Source: Bacteroidota bacterium
GTDB lineage: Bacteria > Bacteroidota > Ignavibacteria > UBA10030 > SZUA-254
Reading direction: 5' to 3'
DNA: 64,000 nucleotides
NCBI GenBank assembly: GCA_036522515.1
Contig: DATDFQ010000019.1
Coordinates: 62,001-126,000 of the forward strand
In this document: one piece after another, positions 15,260-24,343 of the stretch
Layout: each line of letters opens with the position of its first letter
Position numbering within the stretch: position 1 is the first letter of the stretch
The notes under the pieces: model-generated
What the model was told of the DNA's origin: nothing
The model's database searches: none
The model's input: the letters and a program-made list of their open reading frames with translations, nothing else
Made by a program: the position numbers and the translations under genes

Positions 15260-18034
15260 ATGAGCGTAAAACGAGTAAATCCTCCCTCCGCCACTGAGCG
15301 CCTTTTTCTGCTGGACGGTATGGCCCTCGCCTATCGGGCATACTTCTCTTTTATAAGCCGGCCCCTGATCAACTCCAGGGGGGAAAACACCAGCGCTATT
15401 TTCGGATTCGTCAACACCCTGATGAAGATTCTTGACGAAAAGCCTGAGCATATAGCGGTGGTGTTCGATACGAAGGAACCTACGTTCCGGCATGTCATGT
15501 ACCAGCCTTACAAGGCCACACGCCAGAAGATGCCGGAGGACATGGCGGGCCAACTCGACCTTCTCAAGGAAGTGGTGAGGGCCTTCAACGTGCCGTGCCT
15601 CGAGCTTCCGGGGTACGAAGCCGACGACATCATGGGAACCCTCGCCCGGAGGGCCGAACAACTGGGGATCGAGACCTACCTCGTCACCGGCGATAAGGAT
15701 TTCATGCAGCTGATTTCTCCGCGCGTGAAGATGTACAGGCCGGGCAAGCGGGGCGACGACTGGGAAGTTCTTGACGAAAAAGCCGTGAAGGTAAAATTCG
15801 GAGTCGCGCCGGACCGTGTCACGGACGTTCTCGGCCTGATCGGGGATAAGTCAGACAATGTGCCCGGCGTCCCGGGGATAGGAGAAAAGACGGCAATCCC
15901 TCTGGTGCAGAAATACGGCTCGCTCGAACGAATCCTAAAGGAGATCGATCAGATCCCGCAGCAGGGGATCAGACAAAAACTCACCGACCACACCGGCGAA
16001 GCCGTCCTCTCGAAAAAACTCGTCACCATCGACACCGCCGTCCCGATCGAGGTCGATATCCATCACCTTGTCGCGAAACCTCTCAACAGGGAAAAACTTG
16101 TCACGCTCTTCGGGAACCTCGAATTCCGGACGCTTGCGAGGAAGATTTCCGAATCGCGCTCCGGAGCTGAAGAATCTCCCGCTCCTCCCCCGCCCCGCCC
16201 GACGAGCGATATCACGAATGACGAACACGTCTATCACCTTGTGGCGACCGAGAAGGATCTCGCCAAACTCGTGAAATTGCTCGGGTCCTCCGCGCGTTTC
16301 GTCTTCGACACCGAAACCACAGGCACCGATCCCCTCCAGGCGGAACTGGTGGGGCTTTCCTTCGCCGTCGCTCCGAGAGAGGCGTGGTACGTGCCGGTCG
16401 AAAGCACGCCGGGGTTTCCCGTGGAGCATGTCTTGAAAAGCCTCGCCCCCGTCTTCGCCGATCCGGCGATCGGAAAAGCCGGCCAGAATGTCAAGTACGA
16501 CATGCTGGTATTGGCGAGGCACGGCATCCGGGTCGAAGGGCCCGTGTTCGACACGATGGTCGCGAATTACATCCTCCGCCAGGAGAGCCGCCACAACCTC
16601 GACTCGCTGGCCGCGGAGCATCTCGGCTACTCGATGATATCGTACGACGAACTCACGGGGACCGGCAAGGATCGGAAGCCGCTACGCGAGATCGAGGTAC
16701 AGAAGGTGGCGGACTACTCCGCCCAGGACGCCGACATCACGTTCCGTCTCCTCGAGAAACTCTCGGCGGCCCTCGGGGAGCAGTCCCTCCTGCGGCTTGC
16801 GGAAGATGTCGAATTTCCCCTGATCCCCGTTCTCGCGGAGATGGAACAGGCCGGCGTCGCGCTCGACGTCGGATACCTGGCCGATCTCTCTAAAGATATG
16901 GAACGCCAGCTGGCGGTTCTCACCTCGGAGATCTACCGGCAATCCGGCGAGACATTCAACATCAACTCCACCCAGCAGCTCAGCAAGATCCTGTTCGAAA
17001 AATTGGGGCTCGCATCGGGGAAGAAAACCAAGACGGGTTTTTCGACCGACGTCGGCGTGCTCGAGATGTTGCGCCACGAACACGACGTCGTCGGGAAGCT
17101 GCTCGAGTACCGGCAACTTCAGAAACTCAAGTCGACCTATGTCGATGCCCTCCCGGCCCTGATCAACCCCGGGACCGGACGGGTCCATACTTCCTTCAAT
17201 CAAACCGTCGCCGCAACCGGACGCCTTTCGAGCAGCAACCCGAACCTGCAGAATATCCCCATTCGCACCGAAGCCGGCAAGAGCATCCGGAAAGCCTTCA
17301 TCCCGGGAAAGAAGGGCGCGCGGATCCTCTCCGCCGATTACTCCCAGATCGAACTGAGGGTGATGGCGCACGTCTCCGGAGACGAGGGGCTGACAGAGGC
17401 GTTCACAAACGGCGAAGACATCCACACCACGACGGCCGCGGGAGTGTTCGGCATACCTGTCCGGGAGGTGACGCGAGAGATGCGACGGCGCGCCAAGGAG
17501 GTGAATTTCGGAATCATGTACGGGATCGGACCGTACGGACTCGCAACCAGGCTCGACATTCCCCAGGCCGAGGCGAAAGCCATTATCGCGCGGTATTTTG
17601 AGAGGTTCCCGAAGGTGAATCAATATATCGGCGACACCATCGCGAAGGCGCGAAGCGACGGGTATGTCAGCACTCTCCTCGGGAGGCGGCGCTACCTCCC
17701 CGACGTGCGAAGCCGGAATTTCACAGTCCGAAGCAACGCCGAGCGCCAGGCAATCAACATGCCCATCCAGGGGACCGCCGCCGATATGATCAAGATTGCG
17801 ATGATTCGAATCCACGCCGCGCTCGGCAAGAAACAAACCGGCGTCAGGATGCTTCTTCAGGTGCACGACGAACTGGTGTTCGAGGTGGACAAGAGTCCGG
17901 CGGGGGGAAAAGCCGCTTCACTCGAAAAAACAAAAGCCATCGTGATCAGGGAAATGAAACAGGCGTTGCCCCTCTCCGTGCCTGTCGAGGTCGAGGCCGG
18001 AATCGGAACAAACTGGCTGGAGGCCCACTCGTGA
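15260..18034 (+). CDS. polA: DNA polymerase I
   Basis: 924 residues, normal length. The 5'-3' exonuclease domain covers about 1-300 (LFLLDGMALAYRAYF, YEADDIMGTLA, TGDKDFMQL, GDKSDNVPGVPGIGEKTA). The proofreading domain is intact: FVFDTETTG (about 346-354) with DxE, NVKYDMLVL, and YSAQDAD with its Tyr and Asp. Polymerase motifs: A, ILSADYSQIELR (about 690); B, RRAKEVNFGIMYG (about 741-757); C, LLQVHDELVFEV (about 866). It fills gaps in lagging-strand synthesis and repair. The first ATG lacks a good ribosome-binding site; the conserved part starts near residue 15, so a slightly later start is possible. A secreted protein gene begins 44 bp after the stop. Confidence 0.98.
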   Translation: MSVKRVNPPSATERLFLLDGMALAYRAYFSFISRPLINSRGENTSAIFGFVNTLMKILDEKPEHIAVVFDTKEPTFRHVMYQPYKATRQKMPEDMAGQLDLLKEVVRAFNVPCLELPGYEADDIMGTLARRAEQLGIETYLVTGDKDFMQLISPRVKMYRPGKRGDDWEVLDEKAVKVKFGVAPDRVTDVLGLIGDKSDNVPGVPGIGEKTAIPLVQKYGSLERILKEIDQIPQQGIRQKLTDHTGEAVLSKKLVTIDTAVPIEVDIHHLVAKPLNREKLVTLFGNLEFRTLARKISESRSGAEESPAPPPPRPTSDITNDEHVYHLVATEKDLAKLVKLLGSSARFVFDTETTGTDPLQAELVGLSFAVAPREAWYVPVESTPGFPVEHVLKSLAPVFADPAIGKAGQNVKYDMLVLARHGIRVEGPVFDTMVANYILRQESRHNLDSLAAEHLGYSMISYDELTGTGKDRKPLREIEVQKVADYSAQDADITFRLLEKLSAALGEQSLLRLAEDVEFPLIPVLAEMEQAGVALDVGYLADLSKDMERQLAVLTSEIYRQSGETFNINSTQQLSKILFEKLGLASGKKTKTGFSTDVGVLEMLRHEHDVVGKLLEYRQLQKLKSTYVDALPALINPGTGRVHTSFNQTVAATGRLSSSNPNLQNIPIRTEAGKSIRKAFIPGKKGARILSADYSQIELRVMAHVSGDEGLTEAFTNGEDIHTTTAAGVFGIPVREVTREMRRRAKEVNFGIMYGIGPYGLATRLDIPQAEAKAIIARYFERFPKVNQYIGDTIAKARSDGYVSTLLGRRRYLPDVRSRNFTVRSNAERQAINMPIQGTAADMIKIAMIRIHAALGKKQTGVRMLLQVHDELVFEVDKSPAGGKAASLEKTKAIVIREMKQALPLSVPVEVEAGIGTNWLEAHS

Positions 18035-18064
18035 GAAACAATTTCAGCCCGGGATTCCGGATCC

Positions 18065-18072
18065 GGAAGGAG
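18065..18072 (+). promoter_or_regulatory. Ribosome-binding site fixing the start at 18079
   Basis: GGAAGGAG lies six bases before the ATG at 18079. It favours this ATG, which opens a signal peptide, over the in-frame GTG at 18031 that overlaps the polA stop. Confidence 0.75.
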
Positions 18073-18078
18073 CCGTTC

Positions 18079-19956
18079 ATGAAACGTTCGTTTATACTGC
18101 TTATGACACTGTCGGCGCTGTGCCCGGGAGCCGGCAGGCTCTGCGAGGCGCAATGGTCTCACGATCCCCTGCGAAACAATCCGCTCTGCATCGCGCCGGG
18201 AGATCAGTCCTATCCGGCGATGGTAGGCGACGGCGAAGGAGGAGCGATCATCACCTGGACGGACGCCCGGGGAAGCGACATCGACATTTACGCGCAGCAT
18301 ATCAGCGCCGCGGGGCGAGTGGAATGGGCTGCGAACGGCCTTCCGGTCTGTCTCGCACGAAACGACCAGACGGCGCCGACCATCGTGAGCGACGGCGAGG
18401 GGGGAGCGATTCTTACCTGGACCGATAACAGGACGGGCACGAACGACATCTACGGCCAGCACGTGAGCCGGAGCGGGCTCGCCCTCTGGCAGAAGAACGG
18501 AGTACCCATCTGTTCTGCCGTGAACGACCAGGTGGCATCGACGCTCGTGGCCGACGGCCAGGGAGGCGCGATCGTCGCCTGGCGGGACCTCCGGGGCGGA
18601 GCGAGCTACGACATTTATGCCCAACGCGTCAACTCCACGGGGAGCGGCCTCTGGTCGCCCGACGGGGTACCGGTCTGCACGGCACCAAACCGGCAAACGG
18701 ACCCCGCGATCGCCACCGACGCGGCCGGGGGCGCAATCATCGCATGGCTCGACAACCGGAAGGGAAACGCCGATCTCTATGCGCAGCGCATGAGCGCATC
18801 TGGTTTGCCCCTCTGGAGCCGGGACGGAGTCCTGATCTCCGAGTCGGGGAGCGACCAGAGAAATCCGGCGATCATCGGCGACGGCGCAGGGGGAGGGATC
18901 ATCGTCTGGCGTGACGCACGGAACGGAACGAATTATGATATCTACGCTGAACGCGTGGACGGATCCGGGGCGAATCAGTGGGCTCTGAACGGGATTCCGA
19001 TCTGCACGGCCGCGGGGGACCAGGAATCGCCGCAGATTATCAACGACGGGCTGAGGGGCGGAATCATCGCCTGGACCGATAACCGGAACGGGAACAAAGA
19101 CATTTTTGCACAGCACATCGACATCGCCGGAACCATCCAGTGGCCCGCGGACGGAATTCCCGTCTGCAAGTCGGCGGGGAACCAGATCTATCCCGCGATC
19201 ACAAGCGACGGCCTGGGCGGGGCGATTATCGCCTGGCTCGATTACCGCCACGGTGAAGGCGACATCTACGCGCAGCGGATCGGCGGCCTCGGCGCCTCTG
19301 AATGGCCCGCGGACGGGGTCGCGGTGAGCAGCTCTCCCGGCGAACAATTCAACCCGGTGATCGTGACGGGAACCGGACGGGGCGCCATCATCGCCTGGTA
19401 CGACTACCGGACGGGGACAAGCTCCGACATCTATTCGCAGAGGGTCGACCGGGTCGGATACCTCGGGGACGCCGCCCCCCATCTCGCCCGCGTGCGACCG
19501 GCGCCCGGCGACTCGCAGCGAACCGTCACGCTCCTGTGGAACGGCTCCTACGTCGATTCGTGGCCGAACCAGACCGTCACGTCATACGCGCTCTGGAGGG
19601 GTGAAAAGCCCACGGCGTCCGAGCGGTTCGCGTCCGTTTCCACTCTCACCACAAACGTGGAGGATTCGATTTACTGGGAGTATGTCGCGACCATAAAACC
19701 GCACTGGCTGAACGGATACTCGTTTACGCTTCCGTCGCGCACCGACGGAACGCGGATCGGGGAAGGGCAGGAGTACTATATGGTTTCGGCTCTCACCTCC
19801 GAACCGCTTGTCTACTGGGACTCGGAGATCGGCCAGATCGAATGGAGCCCAAGGAGGGCGCTGCCGCCTCTCCCCTCCGCCCAGCTCTCGAGCCGGTTCT
19901 CGTTCCCCCCCGCTCCGCCGGGAGCCGAGTCTAAAGCGAGCGAGAGCCCGCGTTGA
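18079..19956 (+). CDS. Secreted protein with eight about 51-residue propeller-like repeats
   Basis: 625 residues from the ATG at 18079. The signal peptide is MKRSFILLMTLSALCPGAG.... Eight tandem units of about 51 residues follow (about 30-450), each reading roughly QxxPxIxxDGxGGAIIAWxDxRxGxxDIYAQRxxxxGxxxWxxxG in short pieces. The regular WxD/R and DIYAQ motifs suggest blades of a beta-propeller with eight units. The rest (about 460-625) is a beta-rich region ending in a Pro/Ser tail. Unlike the other exported proteins here it has no T9SS sorting domain, so it may stay in the periplasm or be a lipid-free secreted protein. No catalytic residues are recognised. Its stop overlaps the permease start. 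Confidence 0.85.
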   Translation: MKRSFILLMTLSALCPGAGRLCEAQWSHDPLRNNPLCIAPGDQSYPAMVGDGEGGAIITWTDARGSDIDIYAQHISAAGRVEWAANGLPVCLARNDQTAPTIVSDGEGGAILTWTDNRTGTNDIYGQHVSRSGLALWQKNGVPICSAVNDQVASTLVADGQGGAIVAWRDLRGGASYDIYAQRVNSTGSGLWSPDGVPVCTAPNRQTDPAIATDAAGGAIIAWLDNRKGNADLYAQRMSASGLPLWSRDGVLISESGSDQRNPAIIGDGAGGGIIVWRDARNGTNYDIYAERVDGSGANQWALNGIPICTAAGDQESPQIINDGLRGGIIAWTDNRNGNKDIFAQHIDIAGTIQWPADGIPVCKSAGNQIYPAITSDGLGGAIIAWLDYRHGEGDIYAQRIGGLGASEWPADGVAVSSSPGEQFNPVIVTGTGRGAIIAWYDYRTGTSSDIYSQRVDRVGYLGDAAPHLARVRPAPGDSQRTVTLLWNGSYVDSWPNQTVTSYALWRGEKPTASERFASVSTLTTNVEDSIYWEYVATIKPHWLNGYSFTLPSRTDGTRIGEGQEYYMVSALTSEPLVYWDSEIGQIEWSPRRALPPLPSAQLSSRFSFPPAPPGAESKASESPR

Positions 19957-21305
19957 ATTCCGGGAGCGCGCCCGCAAAACCCGGCCTGGCCCGGCGGCTC
20001 GGCCTGTTCGACGCGACGATGATCGTAATGGGAGGGATCATCGGTTCGGGCATCTTCATCAATCCTTCCACCGTCGCACGGCAGGTTCATCTCCCTGTTC
20101 TGATTCTCGGCGCATGGCTCGTGGGCGGGATCATCGCCATGATCGGCGCCTTCATCTACGCGGAGCTGGCCGCTCGGAGGCCGCACGTCGGGGGCCAGTA
20201 CGCGTATCTCCGCGAATGTTACCATCCCTTGATCGCATTCCTGTTCGGCTGGTCGCTCTTTCTGATCAGCGATTGCGGGGGGATGGCGGCGGTGGCGGTG
20301 ATCTTTGCGCGGTACTACATTGAGCTGACGGGGGTTCCGCTGAGCGAGCCGGTGGTCGCAATTCTCGCGCTCGGGGTTCTGACGATCGTCAATTGCCTCG
20401 GAGTGCGGACGGGATCGACCGTTCAGAACATCCTCATGGTCACGAAGATCCTCGCGATACTCCTCCTGGTGGGGCTCGGGTTCCGGCTGATCGTCCAGGC
20501 GGGCGGATTTGCACAGCCTGCCGTCGCTCCCCCCTCTCCCCCCCTCTCGTTCGACCTGCTGACCACGTTCGGGGCGGCGCTCGTGCCTGTCCTCTTCGCC
20601 TACGGGGGCTGGCAGACCGCGAACTTTGTCGCCGGAGAAATACGCGAGCCGCAGAAGAATCTCCCCCGCGGCCTGATCATCGGAGTCGCCGGGGTGGTCG
20701 TGCTCTATCTTGCGGTGAATCTGGTCTGTGTCGGGACTCTCGGAGCCGAGGGGCTCGCGGCGACGGGAACTCCGGCCACGGCGGTCATGAGAATGGCGCT
20801 GGGACAAAAAGGTGCTTCGCTGATCGCCGTGGGCATCGCCATCTCGACGCTCGGGTTCCTGAGCCAATCGATCCTGACCGCGCCGCGCGTCTACTTTGCG
20901 ATGGCGCAGGACGGACTCTTTTTCAAGAGCGTCGCATGGCTGCATCCCCGGACCCGGGTTCCCGTGGTGGCGATCATTCTCCAGGGATCACTCGCGATGC
21001 TCCTCACCCTTTCGGGAACCTACGAACAGCTCCTCAGCTATGTCGTGTCGGACGATTTCTTGTTCTTTGGATTATCGGCGTCGTGCATCTTTCTTCTCCG
21101 CAAACGCCAGGGTCCGGACGACTCCGGAAGCGGTTTTAACATGCCGGGGCATCCCTGGTCGACCATCCTTTTTATTACGATCTGTTTTTGCATCGTGGTG
21201 AACACCGTTTATAAATATCCGGCGAACACCGGCATCGGGATCGCGATCATCCTCACAGGAATTCCCGTCTATTATTTCTGGAAATCCCTCCGGCGACCCC
21301 GATGA
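19953..21305 (+). CDS. APC-family amino-acid permease
   Basis: 450 residues with about twelve membrane helices. The first helix carries the family signature (LFDATMIVMGGIIGSGIFINPS), followed by GGQYAYLRECYHP and later FAYGGWQTANFVAGEIREPQKNLPRG (in two parts), typical of LAT/APC transporters. The TTG start overlaps the upstream stop as TTGA, and the stop overlaps the next start as ATGA, so translation of the three genes is probably coupled. It moves amino acids across the inner membrane, as exchanger or symporter. The aminotransferase that follows makes an amino-acid substrate likely. Confidence 0.92.
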   Translation: MNSGSAPAKPGLARRLGLFDATMIVMGGIIGSGIFINPSTVARQVHLPVLILGAWLVGGIIAMIGAFIYAELAARRPHVGGQYAYLRECYHPLIAFLFGWSLFLISDCGGMAAVAVIFARYYIELTGVPLSEPVVAILALGVLTIVNCLGVRTGSTVQNILMVTKILAILLLVGLGFRLIVQAGGFAQPAVAPPSPPLSFDLLTTFGAALVPVLFAYGGWQTANFVAGEIREPQKNLPRGLIIGVAGVVVLYLAVNLVCVGTLGAEGLAATGTPATAVMRMALGQKGASLIAVGIAISTLGFLSQSILTAPRVYFAMAQDGLFFKSVAWLHPRTRVPVVAIILQGSLAMLLTLSGTYEQLLSYVVSDDFLFFGLSASCIFLLRKRQGPDDSGSGFNMPGHPWSTILFITICFCIVVNTVYKYPANTGIGIAIILTGIPVYYFWKSLRRPR

Positions 21306-22393
21306 CGCCGGGCCGCCGCCTGAAATCGGAGTACATGGAGTGGGTGAAAACCGGCGGGCATGCGCGCTACAATCTCGCGTCGAGCGACCTCCTCCCTGTC
21401 CGCATCGACGGGCTCTCCTTCACCCCCGGCGACCTCGAGCTCACGGGTCCGGGCGGATACGGATACCGTCCGCTCACGGAGGCGGTCGCCGAGCGGTACG
21501 AAGTCGACCCGGGCCGCGTGGTGACCACGGCCGGAACTTCCATGGCGAACCACCTCGCGCTCGCCGCGCTCCTGGAACCCGGGGACGAAGTGTTGATCGA
21601 ACAGCCCACCTACGAATTGATCGTGTCGGCGGCGGAATTCCTCGGGGCGAAGGTCATCCGCTTCCCCCGCCGGTTCGAGTCCGGCTTTCAGATCGATCCG
21701 GAGGATATCATCCGGGCCGCCGGCGCCCGGACCCGCCTCATCGTGCTGACGAACCTTCATAACCCGAGCAGCGCCTTCACCGATGAAGCGACTCTGTCGC
21801 GGATCGGGGAAATCGCACGGCGGACGGGCGCGCGCGTTCTCGTCGACGAGGTCTACCTCGACGCCGCGTTCGACCTCCGGCCCCGGACGTCCCACCATCT
21901 CGGCAGGGAGTTTGTCGTCACGAACAGCCTGACAAAGGTGTACGGCTTGAGCGGCTTACGGTGCGGGTGGATCCTCGCGGAGACCGCGGTCGCGGAAAAA
22001 ATCTGGAGGCTTGCGGACCTTTTTTACAGCAGCCTGCCGCATGTGGCCGAGCGCCTGAGCGTGATCGCGTTCAGCCAGCTTCCCGCCCTCGAGCGCCGCG
22101 CCCGCGGGATCCTCGAGGCGAACGCCGCAGCCGTCAACAGGTTCTTCCGCGTACGGGGCGATCTCGAATCGCTGGAACACGCACGGGGGTTGGTGGCGTT
22201 GCCGCGCCTCAAAGCGGGCGACAGCTCCGGTTTCTGCGACCGGTTGCTGGCGAACTACGAGACGTCGGTCGTGCCGGGACGGTTCTTCGATCTGCCGCGT
22301 CATCTGCGGATCGGACTCGGGGGTGAACCGGCGGACGTGGAAGAAGGGCTCCGGCGGCTTGCCGGGGCGCTTGACGAGGAGGGGAAACGCTGA
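21302..22393 (+). CDS. PLP-dependent aminotransferase, class I/II
   Basis: 363 residues of fold type I. It has GYGYRPLTEAVAERYEVDP, then VVTTAGTSMANHLALAALL and EPGDEVLIEQPTYE, NLHNPSS (the usual N-x-NP position), LVDEVY with the Asp that binds the pyridine nitrogen, and NSLTKVYGLSGLRCGW with the PLP lysine at K212. The C-terminal LRIGLGG carries the carboxylate-binding Arg. It is close to the aspartate/kynurenine-type aminotransferases, but the substrate cannot be read. The ATGA overlap with the permease suggests uptake and deamination of the same amino acid. It meets the LiaF-like gene tail to tail with one base between stops. Confidence 0.92.
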   Translation: MTPGRRLKSEYMEWVKTGGHARYNLASSDLLPVRIDGLSFTPGDLELTGPGGYGYRPLTEAVAERYEVDPGRVVTTAGTSMANHLALAALLEPGDEVLIEQPTYELIVSAAEFLGAKVIRFPRRFESGFQIDPEDIIRAAGARTRLIVLTNLHNPSSAFTDEATLSRIGEIARRTGARVLVDEVYLDAAFDLRPRTSHHLGREFVVTNSLTKVYGLSGLRCGWILAETAVAEKIWRLADLFYSSLPHVAERLSVIAFSQLPALERRARGILEANAAAVNRFFRVRGDLESLEHARGLVALPRLKAGDSSGFCDRLLANYETSVVPGRFFDLPRHLRIGLGGEPADVEEGLRRLAGALDEEGKR

Positions 22394-22394
22394 G

Positions 22395-22964
22395 TTACTG
22401 AACCTGCGCCCTGCGGCGGAGAAGCAGGGCGAGGCCGAGCACGACGAGGGCGAGAGGCCAGTAGAGCCTGACGGCATCCCACACATCATACCGGTCGAGG
22501 TATCCGAGCTCGGTGAGGACGAACGCCACGCCGATTCCGCAGAGCAGGCTCGCGGGAATGAGCAGCTCCCATTCATGGAAGTTGTTGAGGAACAGCATCA
22601 GAAGCGCGATGCCGAAGATCAGGAACGTGGCGGGGAAGAACATTCCCATCCGGACGTCGACGTAGTCGGAGGAACGGAGCAGGAAAAAAAGACCGTAGAG
22701 GAACGCGACGGTTCCTCCGAAAATCGCCCCCCTCCTGTTCCGCGCAAATCCCTGGACCGCTTTCACCAGTCCGAAGATGAGCAGGATGGACCAGATTGCC
22801 ATGTGGAATCCGAACTGGATCAGATCGAGCCGGTCGAGCAGCATGACCACCCCGAGCAGGATCAGGCCGACGGCAAGCCAGTGCGTTCGATGCCTGGGAA
22901 CTTCCGGCATTGGAACCTGGGGAAGCTGGGTCGTTGACCCCTGGGTCGTTGGAACCTCGGTCAT
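22395..22964 (-). CDS. LiaF-like/DUF5668 membrane protein
   Basis: 189 residues from the ATG at 22964, which overlaps the stop of the upstream PspC gene (ATGA). A polar N-terminus with a V/T/Q/P repeat (MTEVPTTQGSTTQLPQV) leads into paired membrane helices. These carry the LiaI/LiaF-type motif LAVGLILLGVVMLLDRLDLI, and a second similar block (PLALVVLGLALLL) ends the protein. Such proteins often accompany PspC and act in envelope-stress sensing. The link here is the overlap with a double-PspC gene. Confidence 0.8.
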   Translation of the reverse strand: MTEVPTTQGSTTQLPQVPMPEVPRHRTHWLAVGLILLGVVMLLDRLDLIQFGFHMAIWSILLIFGLVKAVQGFARNRRGAIFGGTVAFLYGLFFLLRSSDYVDVRMGMFFPATFLIFGIALLMLFLNNFHEWELLIPASLLCGIGVAFVLTELGYLDRYDVWDAVRLYWPLALVVLGLALLLRRRAQVQ

Positions 22965-23659
22965 TGGGCCCCCGCTGGTGAAGTCATCACCGGCTTTTCC
23001 TCGGGCATCACGATCGCAAGAATAATATAGAGCAGAAGCCCCCACCCGAAGGAAGCCAGCACCACCACCAGATAGAGCACCCGGACGATCGTGGGATCGA
23101 GATGGAAGTAGTCCGCAATCCCCCCGCAGACTCCGAACACTTTCCGGTCCTTCGTGGAGCGCCGAAGCTCTTTCGGCCGCACGGGGTTCGCCGCCCCCGG
23201 TTCTGCCGCCTGGCCGGAGGCGGATTCAGCGCCGCTCTGCCGGCGGCGGTAGGAATAAATGAGCACGATTCCGAGGAGGACGAGCAGGCTCGGGAGCAGG
23301 ATCGAGTGCGAAAACGACCACCAGTTCACGTCTGCGAGCCAGCCGAGATTGATCAGGAGAACGAACGCTCCGAGAAGCACGAGCGTGATGCCGAAAAACC
23401 GCCGTTTGTCGGTCGGTTGGGAGAAGGGGCTCCCCGCAGGATGGACCGGCGCATCGCCCGGATTCGAGGGCATGATGATCATCGCGGCGATGTACAAAAA
23501 AAAGCCCGATCCCCCGAGAAGGGTCACGAGCACGCACAGAATGCGGACGATCGTAGGATCGATATCGAAGTATTCTGCGATTCCGCCGCAGATCCCGTCG
23601 ATCACGCGGTTCCGCCTCGACTTGTATAACCTCTTCTGAATGTGCGCTCCTGCTTCCAT
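22961..23659 (-). CDS. Double PspC-domain membrane protein
   Basis: 232 residues from the ATG at 23659, which has GGGAG about nine bases upstream; a TTG 23 codons earlier is possible but less likely. Two PspC domains frame a LiaF-like pair of membrane helices. PspC 1 is KRLYKSRRNRVIDGICGGIA with EYFDIDPTIVRILCVL; PspC 2 is LRRSTKDRKVFGVCGGIADY with FHLDPTIVRVLYLV. The middle part is RRFFGITLVLLGAFVLLINLGWL. PspC proteins belong to membrane-stress responses. The PspC-TM-PspC order in one chain suggests duplication around a LiaF-like unit. Confidence 0.88.
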   Translation of the reverse strand: MEAGAHIQKRLYKSRRNRVIDGICGGIAEYFDIDPTIVRILCVLVTLLGGSGFFLYIAAMIIMPSNPGDAPVHPAGSPFSQPTDKRRFFGITLVLLGAFVLLINLGWLADVNWWSFSHSILLPSLLVLLGIVLIYSYRRRQSGAESASGQAAEPGAANPVRPKELRRSTKDRKVFGVCGGIADYFHLDPTIVRVLYLVVVLASFGWGLLLYIILAIVMPEEKPVMTSPAGAQ

Positions 23660-23758
23660 TTTTGGGGTCTCCCTGGCTTTTCTCTCTACACTACTTCTAC
23701 GCACTTGCCGGGGAGAATGTTTCGCCAAAAAACCGCTGGAAAACAGCGCTGAGCGCCG

Positions 23759-24316
23759 TCAGACCTCCATGATTTCCTTTTCTTTGATCACGACGAGCGT
23801 GTCGACATCCTTTATATACTTGTCGGTCATCTTTTGAACCTCGGCTTCGGCCCGCTTCCGTTCGTCTTCGGAGAAATGCTCCGCCTTTTCCGAGCGCTTC
23901 AGGTGCTCGATCGCGTCGCGGCGGACGTTTCTCACCGCAATCTTTCCCTCTTCGGCGAATTTTTTGACGAGCTTCACGATTTCCCTCCGGCGCTCCTCGT
24001 TGAGCGGGGGGATCGGGACGCGGATCACATTGCCGTCCGCCACGGGGTTCAGGCCGAGGTTTTCGGCCTGGATGGCTTTTTCGATGGGGCCGACCATGGC
24101 CTTGTCCCACGGCTGGACCGAAATCGTATGCACATCCATGACGCTCACGTTGGCGACCTGGTGGAGGGGCATGTGTGATCCGTAATATTCCACCTTGATG
24201 CCGTCGAGCAGGGCGGTGGTCGCCTTGCCGGTCCGGATCTTCACCAGTTCAAGGCGCACGACTTCCGTCGCCTTGTGCATTTTTTCGTCTGTCTGCTTGA
24301 GGATTTCCTTGGTCAT
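23759..24316 (-). CDS. frr: Ribosome recycling factor
   Basis: 185 residues, the normal length. Helix 1 has LVKIRTGKATTALLDGIKVEYYG, the family signature (given in part), then PLHQVANVSV, VQPWDKAM and IEKAIQAENLGLNP; the C-terminal part has PIPPLNEERRREIVKLVKK and VRNVRRDA. With EF-G it splits post-termination ribosomes in the cytoplasm. It is the last gene of the rplM-rpsI-rpsB-tsf-pyrH-frr block, an order kept in many bacteria. Confidence 0.98.
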   Translation of the reverse strand: MTKEILKQTDEKMHKATEVVRLELVKIRTGKATTALLDGIKVEYYGSHMPLHQVANVSVMDVHTISVQPWDKAMVGPIEKAIQAENLGLNPVADGNVIRVPIPPLNEERRREIVKLVKKFAEEGKIAVRNVRRDAIEHLKRSEKAEHFSEDERKRAEAEVQKMTDKYIKDVDTLVVIKEKEIMEV

Positions 24317-24343
24317 TCCGCCTCGCTTGGGATGTTCAACAGG

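Noticed and set aside
17857..19482. 541-codon frame on the minus strand
   Set aside because: Opposite the polA end and the eight-repeat protein; its apparent repeats only mirror those of the real gene.
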